A stretch of 64,000 bases of DNA. It comes from Alnus glutinosa (Eukaryota > Streptophyta > Magnoliopsida > Fagales > Betulaceae). The notes below the pieces were generated by a model, which was not told the DNA's origin, made no database searches, and saw only the letters and a list, made by a program, of their open reading frames with translations. This document shows positions 44,419 through 55,539 of this stretch, one piece after another. Within the stretch, counting starts at the first letter, position 1, and every line of letters begins with the position of its first letter. The DNA lies in the NCBI RefSeq assembly GCF_958979055.1, contig NC_084887.1, forward strand, positions 24,673,044 through 24,737,043, given 5' to 3'. The translations under genes and the position numbers were made by a program.

Positions 44419-45211
44419 AGGATAATTGCATCATTGGTCATTGGGGTTGGTCTAAATTACATTTCACTTCCTGTGGTATAAAAAGTTTATGGAGAGTCGT
44501 TGTTGTAAACTATAATTACAAATATTCCCTAAACCCGTTTTCCATCCACTAAGTTAACAGATCCCGTTAGTCAAGCACGTCATACCTAATAGAAAATCGA
44601 CACGTGTAATTTTTTAAAAATCATTTGAAGACATTTTTTTTGCTTTTCCACGTCGTTTTGGGGTTGGCCACGTAGGACACACATGGCAAGGAGTAATTCA
44701 CGTCAGTTGGGTATAGTAATTATCTAGGGTTTAATTTTTTCCCAAGTTTTACCCCGATTTTTCTACATCTTCCGCCTCTCATCCATTCTCGCACACCTTC
44801 CTAGGTTCTTGAAACTCATCTTCTTCCTCAGCACATCACCTTCCTCAAGAATCACACCGTTCAGTCCACTCAACTCATCGTCTCCTCACGAGTGACGCCG
44901 GTCACCACCCATCTTCTTCCTCAGGAGTCACACCGATCACCACCCATCTTCTTCCCCACGAGTCACACCGATGACCACCCATCTTCTTCCTCACGAGTCA
45001 TGCCAGTTACCACCCATCTCTTCCTCACGAGTCACACCGGTTACCACGTATTTCACCATTTGCCGAGATTTGACACTCTTAAATAGTCTACGAGCACCGC
45101 TGGAATCAAAGGTAAGGCACCTTCCTTCCTTCGCTTTTTTTTTCCAATCGTGTTGTTGAATATGAAACTTCTGACTAGCCTAATTAGATGGGTTGGAGAT
45201 AAATAAGTTTA
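44419..45211 (+). repeat. Left terminal inverted repeat of the MULE
   Basis: Matches the reverse complement of 59298-59995 in order: GTGTAATTTTTTAAAAATCA, GGACACACATGGCA, TAATTATCTAGGGTTTAATT, CATCCATTCTC and so on to GAGATAAATAAGTTTA. A retrotransposon starts at 45212. After it the homology picks up again at 47533-47575 (AAGACATAAAATTTTAGTTT), so the original TIR was longer. Within it a short minisatellite at 44890-45050 repeats CACCACCCATCTTCTTCC with ACGAGTCACACCG. Confidence 0.85.
44890..45050 (+). repeat. 33-bp minisatellite in the left TIR
   Basis: About five units of CACCACCCATCTTCTTCCTC plus ACGAGTCACACCGAT with small changes. The right TIR (59465-59600) has fewer and more irregular units, so copy number changed after the two TIRs became separate. 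Confidence 0.75.
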
Positions 45212-47474
45212 TGATACCAGACAGAAATGGAGAGAGAAACAACTACACAAAATCACACTCAAAATGAAAGATAAACATTCACCACCCAAGAGATAACACC
45301 AAAGGGATACAGAATATCACCACCCAAAGGACAACCAGGGATACAGAACTTTATAAACTCGCTACTCTAAGGATCACACCAAAGAGATACAGAGATACAA
45401 GAAGAACACTCTTCTCACAAGCCAAAAGCTGATGTTTAAAATAAAACGCTAATCTTCCCTACACTTGCACACACAAGTATTATATAAGCTTAGAACAACC
45501 CTCTAAGCATAGGATACGCATCTAAGGTAGTTAAGCAAGTAATAATAACATAGAACAATCATCAATTCGTGTAGCAAACAAGGGGACAAACAGCCACATT
45601 AATGCATATTCCCGAGAAGCTTGACCACCCCACTTAAAACGGTCATAACGTTCGGCATGCAACTCCAAATGGATTGAAACCTTTTTGTTGGAAAGATAAG
45701 ATTTTGAACTTCAAATTAGACCTGGGAATGTCTTGGAATTGATGGATAATTGGATGGCCACAAGGGTTTTTAGAACTCTCTAGACTACATCAGGATTTCT
45801 TCAATTTGGGCATTTACATTCTGTTGAGCTTGTAGATTTAATTGGGCTAAAGCATGGGCCTTTGTTAAATCATCCTTGTTGGGTATTCCCATGTCAGCTG
45901 GCCTGCATCATTCTCACCGGGTTGGAGAGAATTCGTCTTCGAATTCCGATGATTCTTGCCCCGATCCTTCAAATGCCCCCTTTCTCTTCAAAAGCAAAGC
46001 AATGTAACACCCCACAAAAAATAATTCTTCACTGATCACCACAAGACTGCGATGATCAATTTGAAAACTTTTTGTTCTAGATTCAAAGAACTCTTGCTTC
46101 ACACAATTGTCACACATCTTCTCTCGGCCCGTTTATGAGCCATTAATATCTTCCAAAAAGGATCAACGATCTCTTCACTTTTAAACACGAAATTCTTCTC
46201 CACATAAAAATCATCGAAAGCATTAACATCAAAAGAATTTGATAAAATATTTGCTACCCCAAGGAAATCAACTTTGTTAACATCTAAATTAAAGACTTCA
46301 CTTTTAGGGATTTCATCAAGCACGTGATGTGTAGAACTCTTACCAACAAAATTTTCAATATTATCTAAGAGATTTACCTTTTTCAACGGTTCATCTTTCT
46401 TAGAATAAATATTGTAGATTAGTAGAGAGACTCAATCTACTATAGATTCTTTCTCTTGATCAAATGACAAAGAACCTCCCACTAGATCGTCATCATTGAT
46501 ATCAATATCATAGGTTGGTGGAGAATCCCAATCGACGAATCCTTGTGAAGGATCTTCCACATCTCCATGTTCAACATCATCATGAACATCTCCATGTTCA
46601 ATGGCTTCATAATGTTCTAAACGTTCTTGGAGCTGCTGTATTTGTATTCTCAAGTCGTCCATTTCGATATCTCGCGGGACTTTTTCTTGAGCTATAGGGG
46701 TTGGTTAGCATGAGCACAACGTCCACAAATAGCCATAGAAATCAAGACTTTGGGCACCTTAGCTTTGATACCAATTTGATACCTGACAGAAATGGAGATG
46801 GAAACAACCACACAAAATCACACTCAAAATGAAAGATAAACGTTCACCGCCCAAGAGATAACACCAAAGGGATACAGAATATCTCCACCCAAAGGACAAC
46901 CAGGGATACAAAACTTTATAAACTCGCTGCTCTAAGGATTACACCAAAGAGATACAGAGATACAAGGAGAACACTCTTCTCACAAGCCAAAGGCTGATGT
47001 TTAAAATAAAACTCTAATCTTCCCTACAATTGCACACAGGTATTATATAAGCTTAAAACTACCCTCTGAGCATAGGATAAGCATTTAAGGTAGTTAAACA
47101 AGTAGTAATGGCAGAAAATCATCAACTAGTGCAGCAGACAAGGGGACAAACAGCCACCTTAATGCATATTCCCAAGAAGCCTGACCACTCCACTTAAAAT
47201 GGTCATAACGTTCGACATGCAACTCCAAATGGATTGAAACGACCTTTTTCGTTGGAAAGATAAGATTCTGAACTTCAAATTAGACCTAGGAATGTCTTGG
47301 AAATAATGGATAATTGGATGGCCACAAGGGTTTTTAAAACTCTCTAAACTGCATTAGGATTTCTTCAATTTGGGCATTTACATTCTGTTGAGCCTGTAGA
47401 TTTAATTGGGCTGAAGCATGGGCATTTGTTAAATCATCATTATTGGGTACACCCATGTCAGTTGGCCCGCATCA
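45212..47474 (-). mobile_element. Small LTR retrotransposon inserted in the MULE left TIR
   Basis: Two direct repeats, 45212-45910 (699 bp) and 46777-47474 (698 bp), each TGATACC...GCATCA. On the minus strand the PBS TTGGTATCAAAGC (initiator-Met-tRNA type) follows the right-hand copy, which is therefore the 5' LTR. The 866-bp interior has gag-like frames only and no pol, so it is non-autonomous. LTR copies differ at several positions. The 5-bp flanks (GTTTA, TTTGG) do not match, so either a target duplication was lost or an edge moved. Confidence 0.85.
45914..46662 (-). pseudogene. gag-like remnant of the LTR element
   Basis: Reading down the minus strand: a coiled-coil segment (MDDLRIQIQQLQERLEHYEA, 46603-46662) followed by acidic repeats (GDVHDDVEHGDVEDP), then a frame at 46099-46386 (KVNLLDNIENFVGK ...), and after a stop a frame at 45914-46117 ending EDEFSPTR. 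The pieces fit one original gag-type protein broken by stops. No zinc knuckle or protease motif was found. Confidence 0.5.
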
Positions 47475-47584
47475 TTTGGTATGAACCGCCATTGGATCCC
47501 CATCAAAATTTCATTGAATCCCTCCAGTTTTGAAAGACATAAAATTTTAGTTTTGAATGAGAAACATAGTGGAATTGGACGAAG

Positions 47585-47940
47585 AAAAATTTGAGGACTT
47601 CATGGTACTATGGTATGAAAACATATCTAAGGACTTCATGGACGAAGAAAAATCTGAGAAGACGGTTCTTTGGATTAGTTCAATACGGCAAAGGCTCACA
47701 TTGCAAGTATTTAGAATGGTTTGAACCACGCATTTGTGAACATGGCGGCACACTTGTATACGAAATGAGGGTGAGGATTAAGACTATAGAAAAATAACTT
47801 CGGAAACAAGCAAAAAAAGAGAAGCGATCAAATGTTCTTTTGTTTGTGTCATAGGGATTAGTTGTTGTTCTTTTGTTTGATTTTATGTGTCCGTTTAACA
47901 TCACCTTTGTTTTATGTAGTAGCAATATATAATATGAGTG
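47585..47940 (+). pseudogene. GRF-type zinc finger protein remnant carried by the MULE
   Basis: The plus-strand frame 47591-47797 reads LRTSWTKKNLRRRFFGLVQY then GSHCKYLEWFEPRICEHGG, matching the GRF finger pattern (TSxTxxNPGRRFFxC...CxYFxWxD). The first zinc cysteines are lost upstream and the RRFFGC cysteine is Leu. A TAA follows MRVRIKTIEK; beyond it the same frame continues with a basic stretch and a hydrophobic tail (GLVVVLLFDFMCPF), the usual layout of plant GRF proteins. It runs opposite to the transposase, just inside the left TIR. Role unknown; now dead. Confidence 0.65.
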
Positions 47941-49497
47941 TGAATGTTTTTTGTTCTATGTAATCAGTTGTAATTTTATTTCTTGGACCTTAAGGATGTA
48001 GAATGGGGTATCTTCTCACATGGCAAAAATCCCACTCCTTGAAATTGGTATTATCAAATGTTCTATGTGATAAGAATACCGTTAACCACACTTTGAAGAC
48101 CTAGTTGACATACTCATATTAAAGGCAAACAATCATTCTCAGGATATTTGTTTATTAATGCTGCTAGCTTCATTGCAAATACTTTATCATCATTTGTAAA
48201 AAAAATTTTCGTGGTGTAATGGTCATTTTCTGATCATTGTTCAGTTTGTGGAAATGGATATTGGGGGCAGGGCAAAGCATATCAAGTCATCACCACAGGT
48301 TAACTACAATGATGATAAATGTGCTAAGAAGCACGAAGTTGTCTATCCAAATAAAGATGAATCATGCAAGAGAATTTTTAACAAGGTTAGAAGGATATTG
48401 TGAAACTCTAAATATGATCTACTGTCGTACATTTTCAAAGTCTTACATGAGTTGCAGTTTCTAAAACAATTTTCATTCAATTTCAAAGTCATACATATTC
48501 ATTATGAAGAGGTGAAATCAGTTTATAAAGATGTTACTTTACGAACAATTTCCTTATTACAACACAAGTTGGAAGAGCTTTCTACACAAAAAATTAGGAC
48601 ATAAGAGAACATATGTACACAAACAAACTAACCAAAATAAGATCTGCAATGAAAATACTATGTGCTTTCTACAACATTCAACAATTATCAATACCATTGT
48701 GCTTTCAAATTCATATTGACCAATTTACACCACTACAAGAAATTTGGTCTTTAGCAACGACAATTTGTCGTTGCTGATAGTGTAAAAGTCGTCGCTAATA
48801 GTTATTAGCGACGAGATATCGTTGCTGATAAGTCATTGTAAAAAGATGGTCCTTGTTGCTCATCAGCGACGACTTTTTGTTGTCGCTGATAGTTCCTTAT
48901 CAGCAACCACAATTGTCGTTGCTGATAAGCTTCGTGTCGTCGCCCTTTCTTTCGAACAAAAACGGAACAGAAAATGGGTGTCGTTGCTAATAGTGTGTAC
49001 TTATCAGCAACGACTCAAATGTCGTTGCAGATACTAGATTATTAACAACGACTAAAAGTCGTTGCAGATCAATAGTGAATTATCTGTAGATAATGGCTTA
49101 CCAGCAACGACTATCATGTCGTTGCTGATAACCCATTATGAGCAACGACTATCATGTCGTTGCAGATCAATATCATCGATGGTGTGTGTAGATAATGACT
49201 TATTAGCAACAATTGAAAGTCGTTGCTGATAACTCATTAGCAACCTGTAATGATTTCTATTTATTTTTTTGTTAAATTTGTAATTTTATTTATAGTATTA
49301 TCAATGCTGAATTTGCCATTAAATTTCTACACCATACAAAATATTCCACTCTCTTTGAGTAAAATATGATTTACATTTAATTAAAAATATGAATTACAAG
49401 TCTATATATATGTTCAAGCCTAACAACTAAAATTCACATTGGACATAAATTACACTCAATCACTATACTTTATTCCACATTGTTTGATACACAGTTG

Positions 49498-49540
49498 CTT
49501 CTTTTTCTTCTTCTTCTTCTTCTTCTTCTTCTTCTTCTTG
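49498..49540 (+). repeat. (TTC)n microsatellite
   Basis: A run of CTTCTT triplets, about 13 units, inside the CACTA element. The poly-Lys frame over it is a by-product. Confidence 0.9.
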
Positions 49541-50283
49541 GATCTATGTACTTGCTTCCTTGTCCCTAAAAGTTTTCTGTAAAGTTGAAGAAAGCACACT
49601 TTATATATATAACTAGAGTATAGATTGCCAAACATGGCATAATAAAAGGGCAACACCATTCCAAAATTCCTAAAGAAGCTCAGTGCACCTTATGTAAGCA
49701 TGGAGGACTGGCCTGATTGCTTGTTGAATTTCTTTCACAAACTTTTGTAAAGGGAAAGATCTAATCCACACAAATATTGTAGAAAGTGAAAGAAGTTGTA
49801 AGTTTTTAAAATATGGAATGCAAATTCTGAGACAAACACCAGTAGGAACATGAACATACGGATCTCATTACCGTATTTCATTGATTGATATTGCAGCATC
49901 TGTTTCTTGAAAGATACTTTCATTAAGACTGTCAAACAGGAGACAGTCAGATTAGCACTCAGAATATAACATAAAAAAATATCAAGGCAGAAAAGCATAG
50001 TCCTAAATTTTGTGAACAATGGGGTTATCACTTGTCTCCCATCTTTCCTGCACATCTTCTACAATCTGCCAATTCCAACCCAGACACAATTTACAACACA
50101 CATTGCAAGAGGATACAATATTTCCTGTGAGAAGGCAGAAGGCAGGAAGCATACAGTAGGCAATATTTCACCAATATCATTTAAATTACATGAGGATATA
50201 TATTATCAAAAACTTGTCCAGATTAGTCATGGATATTCATCTTAAAGCATAATCCTAGTTAAATAATAAAGTACTAATAACTT

Positions 50284-50880
50284 TCAAACAATCTTGATCA
50301 AAAGTCCTAGTCTAGCAAAATAGGACATAACTTCCCCTGTCTTTGTTCTTTGTTCATCATTTGCCAGAAAAAACAGTGACACATGTGGCTGTGGACAGTG
50401 GTGAATAATAAATAGTACCACCAATATGAAACTGCATGTACTGTGATTATGCAGTGAACATGCGAATGGCCAGAAATTGAGATTTTGTTCCAAGTGTAAA
50501 CAATGTATCCCACAATAACATGGGACAGAGCACACCCAGGATTGTAATGGGGTCATGCCAATTGAAATTACAAAATACGGATGGCCATGTCTGATTGCAT
50601 TCCTAGCATACCAGATGTTATAAACTGAAGAACTAAAGACAAGTCTACAAAGAATCCCCAGCATCGACTTCTTCCAAGAACTACAACCATATATCAACAA
50701 ATTCTGCAAATCAAAAAGAGGAACAATGGAAGGGCAACGCTGGACACAAGCTTTCCAAATATGACAAAGAACAGCAATGGGTTTTGTCAAAATTAGAAAA
50801 ACCAATTCAATCAGATTCTTTTTTTCTGCATTTGACAAAGAACAAACATTTTCCTTGTTTGCTTTAGCAACCAACTCCAT
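50284..50880 (-). pseudogene. LINE-like reverse transcriptase tail fragment inside the CACTA element
   Basis: The 198-residue minus-strand frame contains CSSWKKSMLGILCRLVFSSS followed by VYNIWYARNAIRHGH, the conserved tail after the zf-RVT region of plant LINEs. The rest of the frame does not match known domains. It may be a LINE insertion or sequence carried by the CACTA element. Confidence 0.45.
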
Positions 50881-51085
50881 TTCAGGCGCTCGTACTTAAT
50901 TCACTCCAAGATTCTGCGTCTTGGATTGCACGACATCCACACTTGTATTTGTATTTATACTCATTTTCAACACAAACACGGGCGTCCACAAATATAAAAC
51001 AACATACTTTTCTTTTATATTGTGTTTTTTTTTTTTTTAATTACATTCATTAAACTGATATTTATTTTTAAAGTATTTAAATATT

Positions 51086-51211
51086 ATGAGAGACCCAGAA
51101 GATCAGGCCCCTGAAGCTACAGATTCTTCTTCATCTTCTTACAGAGACCTCGCTAGCACCAAGTCCATCAACAAGGAAACCCTATTCTCCATAGGTTCTT
51201 CTGGTATCTAA
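51086..51211 (+). CDS. Short frame, possible captured first exon
   Basis: 41 codons starting MRDPEDQAPEATDSSSSSYR and continuing DLASTKSINKETLFSIGSSG before a stop. Its codons and balanced amino-acid make-up stand out from the surrounding AT-rich DNA, and GT dinucleotides near the end (ATAGGTTC, CTGGTATC) could be a lost splice donor. This is the pattern of a host gene fragment carried by a CACTA element. The parent gene was not recognised. Could be chance. Confidence 0.3.
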   Translation: MRDPEDQAPEATDSSSSSYRDLASTKSINKETLFSIGSSGI

Positions 51212-51838
51212 TTCTTGGGATTTATGTTTTTAATGAGTATTTTGAAATAATTGTAAGGTTCTAATCCAAGTTTCCACAATTTACAGAGAATCTAACCCAA
51301 TCTTCAAATGGATACAAGAAATCCCCAAATTTGCAACACATAATCATTGTTGGTGCTCTGCCATAGATGAAAATTGCAAAGAGAGAGAACCAAACCTGGG
51401 CTGGTGAGAACGAAGGGGAGTAGATCGAACGGCGTGGAGGTGGCCAGCAGATTTAGACTGGGCGGCGACGGCGAGTTGGGCGGCGATGTCAACCTGCACT
51501 GCTTGGATTAGAGAGAGAGACCTGTTTGATATATTTTATTAAAGTGAAATGTGTAGGAGATCGAGAGAGGAGTTTTTATTATTATTATTACAAAAGATAA
51601 GCTCAAAATGACGAAAGTTCTTTCACTTTAGCGCCTTTTCTTTTTTTCACCTTAGCGCCTTCATTTCTCGCGTGAAGCGTTGGGTATTATGTTGGTGTCG
51701 CCGCTGATAGTCATATATTAATAATTTGACCGAATTTTTTTTTTTTTAATTTGTTAGAAAAAAAAAAAACTAATGTTATAAATTTCTTAATAACTATTTA
51801 AAAATATATATGTTATACATATACAACTTCTATAATCT

Positions 51839-51970
<132 letters not shown>

Positions 51971-52907
51971 CGGTTGTCTACCCATAATACCATTGGAGTT
52001 ATTAAAAAAAATGAAAAAAAAAAGTCATTTGAAAGAAAAAAAAAATTAAAATTAAGGGAGCTAATATGAAAAAGGTCACCCCTTTTTAGTATTTTTAGTT
52101 TTTCCCCCTTTTTTTTATTTTTTTTTTAATAATTTTCATTTTTTTTCAAATGGTAGTTTTTTAATAACCACAAGGCATTTTGGGCAAAAAAATGACAAAG
52201 TGTCTAATTTGACACGCAGTGGTATTTAAGGGGGTACCGGTGTCAATTTTTAAAGTTTGAATGTGTAAATGAAAATGTGGTCATGTTTATGGGCTAAAGT
52301 ATATCATAATCGTACATTAGATCAATTTAATGTTCGATCAATCATGATTGATCCAACAATTTTATCACAATCGATCGGATTAATGCACAAGGATCGGTCT
52401 CATGCACAAAGATAGTTCGGATGGTCTTATCACAATCGATCGGATGTTTGTATTAGGAATGATAGTTCTAATGTAGAAGAATAATAAAAAAATCCATAGT
52501 CATAATCGATTGAAATAGCTACAAAATGATCGATCAGATGTTCTTAACGTGACTCATCATACTAATGCAAAATTCATAGAGTCAAGTTAGATCGAACTAA
52601 TGCACTAGGATCGATCGGGTGTTCGATTGATCCTACAATCCTATCACAATCGATCAGCCTAATGCAAAATGATTGATCGGATGTTTGTATTATGATTGAC
52701 AGTTCTAATGTACAATGATAATAATAATAATAATAAAAAAAATCCATGACAAAACCCTTTGATTGTATAACAAATTATCGTTTAAAATTAATTGTTCAAC
52801 AACCAATTAATTTAGACTTAAAATATTGATTTTTCACAATATAAAAAAAAATATATATAACAAATCTCTACTAAAAATTGAATAAAATGGTGCATATATA
52901 ATAATAA

Positions 52908-53099
52908 GGGTTAAATACAAAATTGTCCCATTTGGTTTGCAAACTTTTTTTTTTTACCCCCTCAGTTTTATTTGTAATCATAGGTTGTACTTGTATTATG
53001 GGAAAATATGCAAATGGTACCTATGTCCATTTTTCCATCCAAAACTAATGGAAATCACGTCAGCGTCACGTGGCACCATTCAAAATGCGACACATGCCC

Positions 53100-53152
<53 letters not shown>

Positions 53153-53608
53153 TATTTTAAGGCTTTTTTTTTTAAAAAAAAAAAAAAAAGTTGTAGGGGT
53201 GGCTTTTGGGCCACATGGGGGTTGCCGGCCACCCCCATTTGGCCCGAACCACCCTTAAGGAAAAACCCTCAAAGTTTTTTTCTTTCTGTTTTGCCCTTGG
53301 GGGTGGTCGAACCACCCTCGTGGCTCATGGGGGTGGTTCGGCCACCCCCATATCGGCTGGTCTGGGGGTGGCCGAACCACCCTTGTGACCTATGTAGGTG
53401 GTTCGGCCACTCCTAAGGGCCAAACCTTTAAAAAAAAACTTCAACAATTACCATTGAGAGTCACGGGGGTGGTTCGGTCACCCCAAGACTGACTAGTATG
53501 GGGGTGGCAGAACCAGCCCCAGGCCAAATGGGAGTGGCCACCACCCCCATGTGGCCCAAAAGGGGTGGATGAGCCACCCCTACAATTTTTTTTTTTTTTT
53601 TAAAAGCC

Positions 53609-53692
<84 letters not shown>

Positions 53693-53883
53693 GGCCACGT
53701 GTCACATTTTGAATGTGCCACGTGGCGCTGACATAGATTTTTGTTAATTTTGGATGGAAAAATTGATAGAGGTACCATTTGCATTTTTTCCCATAGCACA
53801 GGTACCATATTTGATAACAAATAAAAATAAGGGGACAAAAAATAAAGTTTGCAAACTACAAGGGGCAAGTATGTATTTAACCC
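52908..53883. mobile_element. 976-bp Mutator-like element nested in the CACTA element, perfect 9-bp TSD
   Basis: Ends GGGTTAAATAC and GTATTTAACCC, with TAATAATAA at 52899-52907 and again at 53884-53892. Arms of about 290 bp include a (TA)n run in each (53103-53148 and 53612-53690), flanked by CACGTGGC... words. The centre carries GGGGGTGGCCGAACCACCC-type words. Frames of 60-159 codons over the arms (IYIYIY stretches) are by-products. Family members: 1494-2151, 36815-37290; shorter relative 11769-12162. Confidence 0.9.
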
Positions 53884-53911
53884 TAATAATAAAAAAAACT
53901 TAAAAAAAATA

Positions 53912-54577
53912 CACTACAAGAATTAATTTTTTTTTCCTGCATATAAATGTAGGTTTTTTTCCTGTATATAACGATTATCAGCAACGATCAAATAGTCGTT
54001 GCTAATTATGCTATGGGTTATTAGCAACGACACATAAAATCGTTGCTGATAATCAAGTATTAGCAACGATCTTCAATGTCGTTGCTAATAAGTGGATATC
54101 AACAACGACAACCAGTCCTTGCTGATGTGCTTTTATTTTTATTAGTTTTAATAATCAGAAGAGCAATAGCAACAACTTTGTGGTTGTTGCTGATAATCAA
54201 TTATTAGCAACGACATACTAAAGTCGTTGCTAATAGTGACTGTTGTTGGTGATCTACTTATCAGCAACGATATTTGTCGTTGCTGATATTAATTACTATT
54301 AGCAACAATTATTTTTCGTTGCAAATGCTATATTATCGTCGTTGATACTTTCCCGCCGTGCAACGCGTGCGAGAAGAAAATTACCGCAAAGGTATTTGTG
54401 ACGACTTATTAGCAACGCCACATTTATCGTTGCTGATATAAATTTTTTTTGACATTAGCAACAAGTTTTAGCAACGACATATAAGTCGTTGCTATAGATC
54501 TATTATTAGCAACGACATTGAAAATTCGTTGCTGTTAAGTAAAAATGTCGTTGCTACTGGCCAAATTTCTTGTAGTG
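53912..54577. repeat. Second CACTA-type terminus inside the element's right end
   Basis: CACTACAAGAATTAA at 53912 is a further copy of the terminal motif in left-end orientation, and the AGCAACGAC-rich region follows it to the true right end at 54577. It may be a smaller CACTA derivative that shares the right end. The 3-bp flank of 53912 (ATA) does not match CAC at 54578, whereas the outer pair does, so the outer pair is taken as the element. Confidence 0.55.
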
Positions 54578-54939
54578 CACCTATATTATCTAAATTCTAA
54601 GAATAACGTCCAAAATTCTAAAACCAAATATGTCATGAAATCAATTGTTCTCACTAGAGACCAGTTTCCAAAGAACAAAATCCACGAAATCGCCATAAAA
54701 CACAAGATAACCCTTAATACATTATACTGTTCTCGACAAAATACCATCATATTATTCTTGACAAAATACCACCATACATCAACAAAATATCATCATATTA
54801 TTTCTTACAAAATACTCAATGACAAAATATGTTATTCCATTCCTGTATTCCATCATGTTGTGAACCTATAGCTATTGTGACATTCCCCTGCAGGGAAAAC
54901 AATAACACATCGCAAAAATTACTTAGTAACATATATAGG

Positions 54940-55415
54940 AAAATTGGTTCAAATTGAGCATGCAATGTTACTTATCCACTCAAAGTCTAAAACATACACT
55001 AACATTCACATGGTGTCATTACAGTTCAATATAGTAAAAAAAAAATTAATCAACAAAATATATCCTTACAGTTCCTATCAATTCAATGTGCTGACTAGGC
55101 TGTCATGTTACGTTGGATGGTCCAGACGCATTTGGTTGAAGACTGGATCATTACTCACATTTCCTTGCATGGAATATATATATATATATACATCGTAAAA
55201 ATCAATTAGTATTATCCAATAAGCCGAAACATACATTATTTTGATCATGTAATGTTATTTATCCATTTATAGTCTCAAACATACACTATAACATTCACAT
55301 GGTGTCATTACAGTTCAATATACCACAGCTATCAACAAAAGAAGTCCTTACATTGGATGTTCTAGACGCATTTGGTTGCGAGACCGGATCATTACTCACA
55401 TTTCCCAACATGAAA
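54940..55415 (+). repeat. Imperfect tandem duplication in the MULE body
   Basis: ACATTCACATGGTGTCATTA with CAGTTCAATATA occurs near 55001 and 55290, and CGCATTTGGTTG with GGATCATTACTCACATTTCC occurs near 55126 and 55367. It lies between the CACTA insertion and the transposase 3' end. No gene. Confidence 0.7.
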
Positions 55416-55539
55416 AAAAATATAAATCAACAAAGAATTAAGACAAATAGCTGAAACTAACATGTATAAATGATTCAGCAAACACTCTTCCTTATAGTTC
55501 TTTTCTTTTTGTTCGGTTTCTTCTTATAGATCTGACGGT

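Noticed and set aside
48755-49245. CRISPR-like array of AGCAACGAC repeats
   Set aside because: Repeats are short, occur in both orientations, have irregular spacing and lie next to CACTA ends in a plant genome. They are subterminal transposase-binding arrays.
50284-50880. 198-codon frame as a functional host gene
   Set aside because: Only a LINE reverse-transcriptase tail is recognisable, it lies inside a CACTA element, and the rest lacks any domain.
52937-53416. 159-codon plus-strand frame and the mirror frame at 53461-53868
   Set aside because: They translate the inverted arms of a Mutator-like element, including its (TA)n tract (IYIYIY). They are a product of the repeat.
53912-54577. Independent small CACTA element
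   Set aside because: Its 3-bp flanks do not match (ATA against CAC), whereas the outer ends at 48731 and 54577 share CAC and a perfect 17-bp TIR.
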